From G963662985 sp963662985 (lineage in GTDB: Bacteria > Chloroflexota > Anaerolineae > Anaerolineales > UBA11579), in assembly GCA_963662985.1 (NCBI GenBank), contig OY760067.1, forward strand, positions 1,736,001 through 1,800,000: a stretch of 64,000 nucleotides of DNA, in the 5' to 3' direction. This document shows positions 51,672 to 59,647 of this stretch, one piece after another. The stretch's first letter is position 1. Every line of letters starts with the position of its first letter. Below the pieces are notes generated by a model, which did no database searches, was not told the origin of the DNA, and was given only the letters and a program-made list of their open reading frames with translations. The position numbers and the translations under genes are program-made.

Positions 51672-52688
51672 TTATTCTTTAAGTTTAGTTCCACATGATT
51701 CGCGAATAATTAATTCAGCAGGAAGAATAATATTTTCAATTTCTTTATTTTTATTACTAATTAAATAAATCAACATATCCACAGCAATTTCACCCATTTT
51801 TTGAATATCTTGATGTATCGTTGTAAGAGGGGGTGACATTTCAGCGGATGTTGGAATATTATCAAAACCAATCAATGCAATATCATCTGGGATTTGCAAC
51901 CCTGCATCTTTAATTGCTCGAATTGCGCCAAAAGCCATAGTATCACTCGCAACAAATACAGCTTCTGGTTGATAATCTAATAATTTTTCCATAGCAGAAT
52001 AACCACCTAGATCAGAAAAATAACCAAGCTCGATTAAACGCGGATCAATCTCAATATTATTTTGAGCCAATGCCATTTTATAACCTTCGAGTCTGTCTCT
52101 TCCAGCTATTTTATTTGTAGGACCAGTAATAGTTGCAATTCTTTTATAGCCTAATTCAATAAAATAATTAACCGCTTGAAAAGCACTTTTCGAATTATTA
52201 GTATCTACAAAATGAATTGATTTATTTGGTGAATTTTGTCCAACCATTACAAACGGGATTTTGCTATTAATAATTTCATCAATCATTGGATCTTGATATT
52301 CTATTGAAGAAATAATCAAACCGTCCAAAATACTATTATTTGTAATTTTTGCAATTAATTCTTCTTTTGAAAGCATTTTACTTAGCCATAACATAACTGA
52401 ATAATCTTTTTCAGCGCATGCTTTAGTGACACCTTGCATTAATAGCGAATAAAAAGAATCAGAAAAAAGATCATTGATTCCGGGTGAAATGACCAAACCA
52501 AAAATCTTACTTTTACCACTAGCAAGTCCTCTAGCCGCTAAGTTTGGTTGATAATCATTTTCTTCAATTATTTTTGAAATTGCAATTCTCGCTTTTTCAC
52601 TAACACCATTTTCTTTATTGATTACTCTTGAAACTGTTGACCGTGAATATCCTGAGATTTTTGCAATATCTTCTAATGTGAATGGCAT
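51672..52688 (-). CDS. LacI-family regulator of the cellobiose operon
   Basis: From the ATG at 52688 (AAAGG 6 bases upstream) the protein has about 338 residues. The DNA-binding part is TLEDIAKISGYSRSTVSRVINKENGVSEKAR, including the hinge-helix region ending near residue 55. The rest is a periplasmic-binding-protein-like sugar domain (FGLVISPGIND through LIIRESCGTKL). It starts the operon with two GH94 phosphorylases, and its promoter carries a perfect palindrome matching the CelR operator, so it is probably an autoregulated cellobiose-responsive repressor. Confidence 0.92.
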   Translation of the reverse strand: MPFTLEDIAKISGYSRSTVSRVINKENGVSEKARIAISKIIEENDYQPNLAARGLASGKSKIFGLVISPGINDLFSDSFYSLLMQGVTKACAEKDYSVMLWLSKMLSKEELIAKITNNSILDGLIISSIEYQDPMIDEIINSKIPFVMVGQNSPNKSIHFVDTNNSKSAFQAVNYFIELGYKRIATITGPTNKIAGRDRLEGYKMALAQNNIEIDPRLIELGYFSDLGGYSAMEKLLDYQPEAVFVASDTMAFGAIRAIKDAGLQIPDDIALIGFDNIPTSAEMSPPLTTIHQDIQKMGEIAVDMLIYLISNKNKEIENIILPAELIIRESCGTKLKE

Positions 52689-52716
52689 ATATACCTTTAA
52701 TGAATATAATGAACAA

Positions 52717-52732
52717 TTGGGAGCGCTCCCAA
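52717..52732. promoter_or_regulatory. CelR-like operator palindrome
   Basis: TTGGGAGCGCTCCCAA is a perfect 16-bp palindrome. Its core TGGGAGCGCTCCCA is the site known for CelR, the cellobiose-responsive LacI-family repressor of actinobacterial cellulase genes. It lies at the predicted transcription start, between the -10 (52748-52743) and the regulator gene. Confidence 0.88.
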
Positions 52733-52742
52733 AATTATTTTT

Positions 52743-52770
52743 ATTATACAATTTGGTATAAAAAAGTCAA
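52743..52770 (-). promoter_or_regulatory. Promoter of the LacI-GH94-GH94 operon
   Basis: On the minus strand TTGACT (52770-52765) and TATAAT (52748-52743) are 16 bases apart. The start would fall near 52735, directly at the CelR-like operator. Confidence 0.75.
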
Positions 52771-52811
52771 GAAGGTGCGTCCAAATAATAAAAAAAGGAG
52801 ACAAATAGGTA

Positions 52812-53387
52812 ATGAATGTTTTAATCGTTTATGCTCATCCTAATCCCAAAAGTTTTAATCATGCGATTTTAAATCGAACGAAAGAAAAATATGAAAGTGA
52901 AGGTTCCACAGTAATAATTCGGGATCTCTACGAAATGAATTTTAATCCTGTATTATCGGCAGCTGATTTTGTCGCGATCCAAAAAGGGAGTGATAGACCA
53001 GATGTCTTAACTGAACAGATGTATATTGAAGAAGCAGATCGTATCGTTTTTATTTTTCCAAATTGGTGGTATGGTATGCCGGCAATATTAAAAGGCTACG
53101 TAGATCGAGTTTTTAGTTTTGGTTTTGCTTATACTGATGATGAAAATGGAGATTCAATTGGTTTACTAATTGATAAAAAAGCAATCTTTATCTCAACAAG
53201 TGGTGCAACAATCGAAGAATTAGAAGAACAAGGAACGATAGACGCTTATAAAACAACAATTGAAAAAGGAATTTTTAATTTTTGTGGGATAGATGTCATT
53301 GATCATATTGCTTTTGGAAATGTTCGGAAAGTCTCAAAAGAGAAATTAGATTCTTTATTGGACGATCTTGATATGAGATTGAAATAA
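52812..53387 (+). CDS. Flavodoxin-fold NAD(P)H oxidoreductase
   Basis: A 191-residue protein of the NAD(P)H dehydrogenase (quinone)/MdaB-like family. It opens MNVLIVYAHPNPKSFNHAIL, the FMN-binding start, and has the conserved FPNWWYGMPAILKGYVDRVFSFGFAY segment at about 78-103. These enzymes reduce quinones or other electrophiles by two electrons. It is divergent from the LacI-type gene, sharing a 120-base intergenic region; the CelR-like operator might also affect it. AAAGGAG is 16 bases upstream of the ATG, and an AGG nearer the start is another option. Confidence 0.9.
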   Translation: MNVLIVYAHPNPKSFNHAILNRTKEKYESEGSTVIIRDLYEMNFNPVLSAADFVAIQKGSDRPDVLTEQMYIEEADRIVFIFPNWWYGMPAILKGYVDRVFSFGFAYTDDENGDSIGLLIDKKAIFISTSGATIEELEEQGTIDAYKTTIEKGIFNFCGIDVIDHIAFGNVRKVSKEKLDSLLDDLDMRLK

Positions 53388-53388
53388 A

Positions 53389-54576
53389 TCAAAATTCTTT
53401 AGAAAATAAATTGATAATAGAAAAACTAAAAATCATTCCTCCTAAAACGAGGAATGTATTTTTCATACCAATAAGATCAGATAAATATCCAAACAATGGA
53501 AATAACAAGATCATTACAACACTATACATCACACTTGCAAAAGAAAGGATAGTAGCTCTTTGCTCTGAATTAATCAGTTGATTTAGATAATCTGTTGTTG
53601 ACACAAAAATAATTGCTTCTATAAAACTGATAACATAAAAAGGAATATATGCATAATCAATAAAAAACATTGCTAGCAATGAAAAAGAATAAAAGAATGG
53701 TAATATTGTGAGAATTTTTTTAGCACCAAATTTCTTGTCTATTTTATCAGCTAAATAAGAAGCTAAAGCTGCGATAATTGAAGCGCCTGCTAAATAAGCA
53801 CCTATTTTAAATGGTGTGAATCCAATGTTTTCCCACCCTAATTGAAGATAATAAAATGAGATCGTTGATACCGCAAAAATAACGGATGTAAATACTATTA
53901 AATATCCTAATTTTGAATTTAACTTGATTGCTTGGAAACTTATTTTATATTGATCCTTAATAAGATGAATGACTGGTTTTTTGATAGTTTCTTCTTTTTT
54001 GAATATTGGAGGCTCTTTGAATTGAAAAGAGATTATCAAACTGATGATACTTATAAAAATTGCAATTAAATAAACATTTTTATATTCAATATTACCAATA
54101 AAACCACCCACTAATAGACTTAGAACGCTGGATATATGAAAAATGATTTCTTTTTTTCCTGTGATATTCATATATCTATCTTCTATTTTTTCATATATCA
54201 ATGAATCATAAATCAATGCTTCGTTAGCACCTGATTCAAAGTTATAGGATAGTGCTGAAAGAACAAACCCGATTGCAAGGAATGAGAAATTCGAAGTAGA
54301 AATGATAATGATATTTGAAAGTATCATGAATAAGATACCAATAATACGACTTGTCTTCCTCCCAAATAAATCAGCTATCACACCAGTTGGTGTTTCCATT
54401 ACTAACGAAGTAATATGAAATATTCCTTCCATTAATCCAATTTCAACTAAAGATAACCCCTTTGAGGCGAGATACAATGTCCAAATACCTTGAGTTGTAT
54501 CAAAACTTTTAAATGCTGTGAATAGATAATGGGTTTTTATATTTGATAAAAAACTTTTTTGTCTGTTTGTTTCCAT
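53389..54576 (-). CDS. MFS transporter
   Basis: A 395-residue 12-helix protein. The loop 2-3 motif appears as ETPTGVIADLFGRKTSRIIG (about 56-75), a good match to the G-x-x-x-D-x-x-G-R-K signature, and the N-terminal part reads WTLYLASKGLSLVEIGLMEGIFHITSL. The type is that of small drug or metabolite exporters in Gram-positive bacteria. No partner hints at the substrate. The end is 1 base from the convergent reductase gene. Confidence 0.85.
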   Translation of the reverse strand: METNRQKSFLSNIKTHYLFTAFKSFDTTQGIWTLYLASKGLSLVEIGLMEGIFHITSLVMETPTGVIADLFGRKTSRIIGILFMILSNIIIISTSNFSFLAIGFVLSALSYNFESGANEALIYDSLIYEKIEDRYMNITGKKEIIFHISSVLSLLVGGFIGNIEYKNVYLIAIFISIISLIISFQFKEPPIFKKEETIKKPVIHLIKDQYKISFQAIKLNSKLGYLIVFTSVIFAVSTISFYYLQLGWENIGFTPFKIGAYLAGASIIAALASYLADKIDKKFGAKKILTILPFFYSFSLLAMFFIDYAYIPFYVISFIEAIIFVSTTDYLNQLINSEQRATILSFASVMYSVVMILLFPLFGYLSDLIGMKNTFLVLGGMIFSFSIINLFSKEF

Positions 54577-54624
54577 GTTGGCTTATGGTAGCATCATTCG
54601 AATTAATAGTCAATTAAAGAAAAA

Positions 54625-54655
54625 AAGAGCAATTTATAAATTGCTCTTTTTATTC
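54625..54655 (-). terminator. Peroxiredoxin terminator
   Basis: A 12-bp palindrome (AAGAGCAATTTA and its complement, 54625-54648) with T7 on the minus strand separates the peroxiredoxin gene from the MFS gene. Confidence 0.85.
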
Positions 54656-54677
54656 TAAAAGTTGTTATTACGATAGA

Positions 54678-55358
54678 TTAGATTTCTTTTTTGGAGAAGA
54701 ACCAATCAGTATATTCATAACCCTTACTTTCTCTTTCATTTGCATCTTGAATTGTCCCAGGAGGAGGCACAATCACTTTATCACCAGGTTGCCAGCCTTC
54801 TGGTGTTGCAACACCATATTTGTCACTGGTTTGCATAGCTTTTATGATACGAATGAATTCAGGAATGGATCGACCATTAGAAAGAGGATAATAAACCATT
54901 GCTCTCAAGATTCCCTTATCGTCAATGATAAAGACTGTTCGAACTGCTTGAGTTGTAGATGCATTGGGTTGAATCATTCCATATTTTGTGGCAACATTCA
55001 TTGAAAGATCTTCAATAATCGGGAAAGGAACTTCCACGCCAAATTTTTCTTTAATTGTTCGAACCCAAGCAATATGGGAATAATTGCTATCAATTGACAA
55101 ACCAAGCAAATCAGTATTCAAAGCTTTAAACTCTTCATAATGAGTAGCAAAAGCCATAAATTCAGTTGTACAAACAGGAGTAAAATCTGCAGGATGTGAA
55201 AATAGAACTAACCATTGTCCTTTGTAATCAGATAATTTTTTTACACCATGAGTTGTAACAGCTTCAAAATAAGGTGCAGGTTCGTTTAATCGAGGCAAAC
55301 CTACAACTTCATTTTTTTCTTCTTGGCAATCGCATTCATGTTCTTTGTGTTTAGACAT
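54678..55358 (-). CDS. Peroxiredoxin (Prx6/1-Cys type)
   Basis: A 226-residue thiol peroxidase. The peroxidatic Cys63 lies in HPADFTPVCTTEF, and a C-terminal arm of about 55 residues with GWQPGDKVIVPPPGT marks the Prx6 group. The N-terminal tail contains Cys9 and a CDC-like cluster (HECDCQ), which is unusual and might bind metal or serve as resolving thiols. It detoxifies peroxides, in keeping with an anaerobe coping with oxygen. It is monocistronic. Confidence 0.93.
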   Translation of the reverse strand: MSKHKEHECDCQEEKNEVVGLPRLNEPAPYFEAVTTHGVKKLSDYKGQWLVLFSHPADFTPVCTTEFMAFATHYEEFKALNTDLLGLSIDSNYSHIAWVRTIKEKFGVEVPFPIIEDLSMNVATKYGMIQPNASTTQAVRTVFIIDDKGILRAMVYYPLSNGRSIPEFIRIIKAMQTSDKYGVATPEGWQPGDKVIVPPPGTIQDANERESKGYEYTDWFFSKKEI

Positions 55359-55569
55359 TTTTTAATCTCCATTTTTTTATATTAATTTTTTTATTACAGT
55401 TCTAAGACAAAAGGTTAGCCTATGTTCTTACTTTATTTTAAGTAGTTTAATGAATTTAACTTTTTTTTAACATTTTCTTTCTAAAGAAAGTATCTAAAAA
55501 TCTTTCAGATGAAAAAAAACTTAAAACCCAAATAAAATAGCGATATCTTCGATAGAAGGAGAAAGCGTA

Positions 55570-55605
55570 ATGAATCCATTGTTATCACGGTTTTCGATCT
55601 ACTAA
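55570..55605 (+). other. Eleven-codon ORF with a strong ribosome binding site
   Basis: AGAAGGAG lies 7-8 bases before an ATG whose frame reads MNPLLSRFSIY and then stops. It could be a truncated gene start or a tiny leader ORF. No promoter or downstream continuation was seen. Confidence 0.3.
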
Positions 55606-55736
55606 AATTTATAAACTTCAACTTTATCTAATGTCTCAACTGTAGAGTAAATCAACAAAACATAGATACATAAAAACTGATTTTATTTAGCATCACTTTA
55701 AGCTTTACAAACTCCTGAAAATTCCGCATCCAAATA

Positions 55737-55763
55737 TGGTATAATAGACGGAACATATGTTTC
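55737..55763 (+). promoter_or_regulatory. Extended -10 promoter with a near-consensus LexA (SOS) box
   Basis: TGGTATAAT at 55737-55745 is a perfect extended -10. At the predicted start lies GGAACATATGTTTC (55750-55763), which matches the Gram-positive LexA consensus CGAACrnryGTTyC at 13 of 14 positions. A bound LexA would block transcription here. Confidence 0.65.
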
Positions 55764-55983
55764 ACAAAAGACAACAACTATTATAAAAAATTAAAAAGTG
55801 TCAAAAAAATGATATATAATTTAAAAAATAACTATATAGAGGGTATGTGTTATACTTTCCACCACAGACAGGGTCTTTATTCAGAAAATAAAATTGGACA
55901 CCTGTCAAAAAAGTGTCAAAAAAGTGTCCAATTATTTCTTTACACCTGTCCAATTTTGTCCAATTATTTTTGGACACTTTAAT
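55752..55983 (+). ncRNA. Candidate SOS-induced small RNA
   Basis: The LexA-box promoter points into a stretch with no recognisable gene. Terminator-like hairpins close it: AATTGGACAC (55892-55901) with GTGTCCAATT (55924-55933) followed by ATTTCTTT, and TGTCCAA/TTGGACA (55957-55976) followed by CTTTAATT. The loop holds two copies of TGTCAAAAAA, also seen at 55799. A 57-codon frame (55809-55982) exists but overlaps these repeats and has no ribosome binding site. The 3' end is therefore either near 55940 or near 55983. Confidence 0.45.
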
Positions 55984-56164
55984 TGTATTCCCGCCTTTTT
56001 TTTCTCAACACACCAACACTCTTCTCCCACCTTACTCCTCAAAGCAGACAAAAAAAAATAATTCCATTGATTGTCTATAAAAAGGAAAGTATCTTTAAGT
56101 TGAAAAATCATTTAAATTAGTCAATAATTCACTTATGTTTAAAGATTGAATCTAAGTATAAAAA

Positions 56165-56194
56165 AAAAGCATTTCCTAGATAGAAAATGCTTTT
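56165..56194 (-). terminator. Terminator of the aldo/keto reductase gene
   Basis: AAAAGCATTT pairs with AAATGCTTTT (10 bp, loop of 10), with T8 on the minus strand. Confidence 0.85.
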
Positions 56195-56214
56195 AGAATA
56201 AAGAAAACAATTCT

Positions 56215-57351
56215 TTATGTAAGTGCTTCTTCTGCTTTTACGAGCCAATCAATAATTTCAATATTTTGTGGGCATTGGGATTCACATTGTCCACAAGCTA
56301 CACAATTATTTGCATGACTGTTTTCTGGATACTGAACAGCATAAAAACGTTTATTTTCTTCCATCACATCATATGCAATGCCTTGATTAAATAAACTAAA
56401 TATTCCTGGGATATTCACGTTTTCTGGGCAAGGAAGACAATATTTACAATCTGTACATGGGATCGGCATAATGCGGTTATATTCTATTTCAACATTTTTA
56501 TAAACCATTTTTTCTGAATCACTTAATCTTCCCGCTTCTCCTTGATTCGCTAACGCCAAGTTTTCGTTGACCTGGTCTAAAGAGTTCATCCCACTTAATA
56601 ACAAAGTGACTTCTGGCTGATCCCAAAGCCAGTTTAATGCTTTTGCAGGAGGTGTTTGATTTGCAATTGTGGAAGAATTCCAAATTTCTTCTACAGAAGG
56701 AGGTGGGGTTTTTGCAAGTTTTCCCCCATAAAGAGGTTCCATCACAACCACAGCGATGTCTTTATTTGAAGCATAGCGAAGTCCTTCTTTTCCTGCTTGG
56801 TAATTTTCATTCATAAAGTTATATTGAATTTGACAAAAATCCCAATCATTAGCATCAATAATCTCTTTGAATAAATCTAAATCTGCATGAAATGAAAACC
56901 CAGCATGTTTAATTTTTCCCAATGATTTTAATTCATTAATCCAATCAACAAGTCCTTCACGCTTAATCACATTCCATGTATTTGGATTAAGTGCATGAAA
57001 CAAATAAAAATCAATATGATCAGTTTCTAAGCGTTTCAATTGCAAATTAAAATAATGATCTGCATCTTCTTTTGAATTGACCAACCACATAGGTAACTTT
57101 GTTGCTAGGTTAACTTTTTCACGATATCCATCTTTAAGGACTTCAGCAGTAAAAGGTTCACTCATTTCGCCATGATAGGGAAATGCTGTATCAATATAAT
57201 TTACACCGGCATCAATGGCAGCTCTCACCATTTCTTTTGCCTTACTTTTATCAATTTTTTTTACATCACCATCTAAGATAGGTAAACGCATCATTCCAAA
57301 ACCTAAAATAGATACTTTTGTATTTGTTGATTTTATAGTTCTATATTTCAT
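56215..57351 (-). CDS. Aldo/keto reductase with C-terminal 4Fe-4S domain
   Basis: From the ATG at 57351 (AAGGA upstream) the protein has about 378 residues. The barrel begins VSILGFGMMRLPILDGD; the catalytic region is DTAFPYHGEMSEPFTAEVL, and LATKLP carries the catalytic Lys. The C-terminal part has CTDCKYCLPCPENVNIP and CVACGQCESQCPQNIEI, two cysteine clusters that would hold 4Fe-4S centres. This architecture is common in anaerobes and probably couples reduction to ferredoxin-type electrons. The frame is open to 57426, but that extension runs through the lepB terminator and is rejected. Confidence 0.93.
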   Translation of the reverse strand: MKYRTIKSTNTKVSILGFGMMRLPILDGDVKKIDKSKAKEMVRAAIDAGVNYIDTAFPYHGEMSEPFTAEVLKDGYREKVNLATKLPMWLVNSKEDADHYFNLQLKRLETDHIDFYLFHALNPNTWNVIKREGLVDWINELKSLGKIKHAGFSFHADLDLFKEIIDANDWDFCQIQYNFMNENYQAGKEGLRYASNKDIAVVVMEPLYGGKLAKTPPPSVEEIWNSSTIANQTPPAKALNWLWDQPEVTLLLSGMNSLDQVNENLALANQGEAGRLSDSEKMVYKNVEIEYNRIMPIPCTDCKYCLPCPENVNIPGIFSLFNQGIAYDVMEENKRFYAVQYPENSHANNCVACGQCESQCPQNIEIIDWLVKAEEALT

Positions 57352-57394
57352 TTTTCTTATTCCTTGATTTTGATTAAAAAAACAATACTTTATA

Positions 57395-57423
57395 AAAAAC
57401 CTCCTTTTTAGAAAGAGGTTTTT
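57395..57423 (-). terminator. lepB terminator
   Basis: AAAAACCTC pairs with GAGGTTTTT directly after the lepB stop at 57434; T6 follows on the minus strand. Confidence 0.8.
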
Positions 57424-57433
57424 CAAGATAATT

Positions 57434-58135
57434 TTATTTTACTATACCAATATCTTGTATCGGCCAATAAGTAAAGAACGCCTTTCCAATAATATCTTCC
57501 TCAGGTAGTGTACCCCATCGCCTTGAATCAGAAGAATTATTTCGATTATCACCTAAAACATATACCTCCCCTTCAGGAACGATAGTCTGCGGAATGGTTT
57601 GTTTTGCATCAGGGTCAAGATAATATTCATTTACCATTTCACCATTTACATAGACTAAGCCATCAATAGTTTCAATAGTATCTCCTTCTTTTGCAATAAC
57701 TCTTTTGATATAGTCTTTTTCAGGATTATTTGGATAAGGGAAAACAATAACATCGCCATAATCGATATCAGAAAAAGTATAAGCGACTTTGTTTACTAGC
57801 ATAAGATCGCCATCATTTATACCTGGATTCATGCTATGTCCATCAACAATAACTCTAGCAACAAAGAAATCTATCACAAAATATAATGCCACAGCAAATA
57901 TTATAGTTTTAATCCATTCAATAGTTTCTTTACGCCGGTTTTCTCTTTTTTCCAGCTCAAGTTTCTCTTGCTCAATTTTTTCTAATTCTAATTGTTCATC
58001 AATAGAAAAATTTTGTTCTTGATTTTCATTACTAGTAGATTGAGTATCAGTTTGAGCTTCAAAAATTACAGTCTCATTTTGTTGATTCAATTCATTAGAA
58101 ATTTCTTCTTGATTATTGTTCTCAATTTCATTCAT
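57434..58135 (-). CDS. lepB: Signal peptidase I
   Basis: A protein of about 233 residues that removes signal peptides at the outer face of the membrane. The catalytic Ser lies in GHSMNPGINDGD (about residue 101) and the general base Lys in DYIKRVIA (about 144). One transmembrane helix at about 75-93 anchors it. The first 68 residues form an unusual Glu/Gln/Asn-rich cytoplasmic tail that looks like a coiled coil (LELEKIEQEKLELEKREN). The ATG at 58135 gives a better distance to AAAGGA than the GTG at 58141. It follows der by 8 bases. Confidence 0.95.
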   Translation of the reverse strand: MNEIENNNQEEISNELNQQNETVIFEAQTDTQSTSNENQEQNFSIDEQLELEKIEQEKLELEKRENRRKETIEWIKTIIFAVALYFVIDFFVARVIVDGHSMNPGINDGDLMLVNKVAYTFSDIDYGDVIVFPYPNNPEKDYIKRVIAKEGDTIETIDGLVYVNGEMVNEYYLDPDAKQTIPQTIVPEGEVYVLGDNRNNSSDSRRWGTLPEEDIIGKAFFTYWPIQDIGIVK

Positions 58136-58149
58136 AAACACTATTCCTT

Positions 58150-59571
58150 TTATTTTTTACGAGGGGCAAGTTTAACTTTTTTCCGTTCACGGGATAATAC
58201 CCTGATTGGAGTTCCTGTAAAAGGATATGCTTCTCGAATTTTATTTTCTAAATATCGTAAATAACTAAAATGCATAATCTCAGGATCATTGACGTAAATT
58301 AAAAATGTTGGAGGTTCGGTACGCACTTGAGTTCCATAAAATATTTTTAAAAGACGTCCCTTAAAAGAAGGGGGCGGATGATTTACTACAGCTTCTCGAA
58401 TGATCTTATTGACCTGAGAAGTTGATAACCTAACGAGCCGTTCCTCTTGAACTTCAATGGCTTTTGGAATAATTTGACTAATTCTTTGTCCAGTCAGTGC
58501 TGAAACAAAAACAATCGGGACGTAATCCATAAAATTTAATTGATCTAGGACATGTTTTTTATAAGTATCCATTGTGTAAGAATCTTTCTCAATCGCATCC
58601 CATTTATTGACGACCACAATTGTACTTTTGTATTCTTCAAGAATGAATCCAGCAATATGCATATCTTGAGCAGTGATCCCAGTTTCTGCGTCTATCACAA
58701 GTAAAGCAACATCAGCTCTAGAGATTGCTTTTAACGCTCTTAGCACTGAATATTTTTCTACCCCACGATCAATTTTTCCTCTTTTTCTAATACCGGCAGT
58801 ATCAATCAATGTGATATCTTGTCCATCATAAGTAATATAAGAGTCTACTGCATCGCGAGTTGTTCCGGCAATGGGACTGACAATTGCACGTTCTTTGCCT
58901 AAAATTTGATTTAAGATACTTGATTTTCCAGCATTAGGTTTTCCAACTATTGCAATCTTGATTGAATCATCATCTTCCGGTTCAACAAATTGCGTTTTTT
59001 CTGTTATATGTAATGCATTAAGCATCTCATCTAATATATCGCCGACGCCTGATCCGTGTTTTGCTGATATAGGAAAAGGTTCTCCTAATCCTAATGAATA
59101 AAATTCAAATATATCATCACGTCTTTCTTGATTTTCACATTTATTTACAACAAGAATTACAGGAGGCATAAACTCTCCCTTATCATCTTGCTTTTGATGT
59201 TGGCGGAGAATATTTGCAACTTCCCAATCAGCTGGTGTAACACCGTGTTCTACATCAACAAGAAAAAAGATACAATCTGCATCATTAATTGCGGTTCCTG
59301 CTTGTTGTTTAATTTCCTCAATAAAATCTTTTGAACCTATTGAGAGAGGCTCACCACTGTCATTTTTCTTTGTATGAGAGGGATCAATACCACCTGTATC
59401 AACAACAATAAAATCCACACCAGACCATTCTGCATCTGCATGAAGTCTATCTCTAGTAGTCCCGGGGATATCATCAACAACTGCTAGTCGTTGTCCAGCA
59501 AGTCGATTAAATAAAGTACTTTTTCCAACATTAGGACGCCCTACAAGAGCGACTAAAGGTTTTTGTGCCAT
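58150..59571 (-). CDS. der: GTPase Der (EngA)
   Basis: A 473-residue double-GTPase required for 50S ribosome assembly. The first G domain has GRPNVGKST and DTGG, the second GKPNAGKSS, DTAGIRKRGKI and NKWD. The C-terminal KH-like domain (about 375-455) contains the NHPPPSFKGR segment, and a basic tail ends with RERKKVKLAPRKK. The promoter is probably the TGTTATAAT at 59627-59635. It is cotranscribed with lepB. Confidence 0.97.
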   Translation of the reverse strand: MAQKPLVALVGRPNVGKSTLFNRLAGQRLAVVDDIPGTTRDRLHADAEWSGVDFIVVDTGGIDPSHTKKNDSGEPLSIGSKDFIEEIKQQAGTAINDADCIFFLVDVEHGVTPADWEVANILRQHQKQDDKGEFMPPVILVVNKCENQERRDDIFEFYSLGLGEPFPISAKHGSGVGDILDEMLNALHITEKTQFVEPEDDDSIKIAIVGKPNAGKSSILNQILGKERAIVSPIAGTTRDAVDSYITYDGQDITLIDTAGIRKRGKIDRGVEKYSVLRALKAISRADVALLVIDAETGITAQDMHIAGFILEEYKSTIVVVNKWDAIEKDSYTMDTYKKHVLDQLNFMDYVPIVFVSALTGQRISQIIPKAIEVQEERLVRLSTSQVNKIIREAVVNHPPPSFKGRLLKIFYGTQVRTEPPTFLIYVNDPEIMHFSYLRYLENKIREAYPFTGTPIRVLSRERKKVKLAPRKK

Positions 59572-59626
59572 TTTTGTTTTCCTGTTCTTAGAAGCAAAAC
59601 TTCTTATTTTTCATAATTAGGGACTT

Positions 59627-59635
59627 ATTATAACA
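59627..59635 (-). promoter_or_regulatory. Extended -10 promoter of der-lepB
   Basis: The minus strand reads TGTTATAAT, about 55 bases before the der start. A small hairpin (AGAAG/CTTCT) lies in the leader. Confidence 0.5.
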
Positions 59636-59647
59636 GAGCTTGTTTTT

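Larger units (their letters stand above)
55359..56164. other. AT-rich intergenic region of about 800 bases
   Basis: Between the divergently placed peroxiredoxin promoter side and the aldo/keto reductase terminator. It contains the 11-codon ORF, the SOS-box promoter and candidate RNA, and beyond 55984 only AT-rich sequence in which I see nothing further. Confidence 0.6.

Noticed and set aside
55809..55982. A 57-codon frame within the candidate SOS RNA
   Set aside because: No ribosome binding site, and most of it is made from repeat and hairpin sequence; kept only as an alternative for the RNA.
57352..57426. Longer N-terminus for the aldo/keto reductase
   Set aside because: It would be encoded by the lepB terminator hairpin and is basic and AT-rich; the ATG at 57351 fits the family start.
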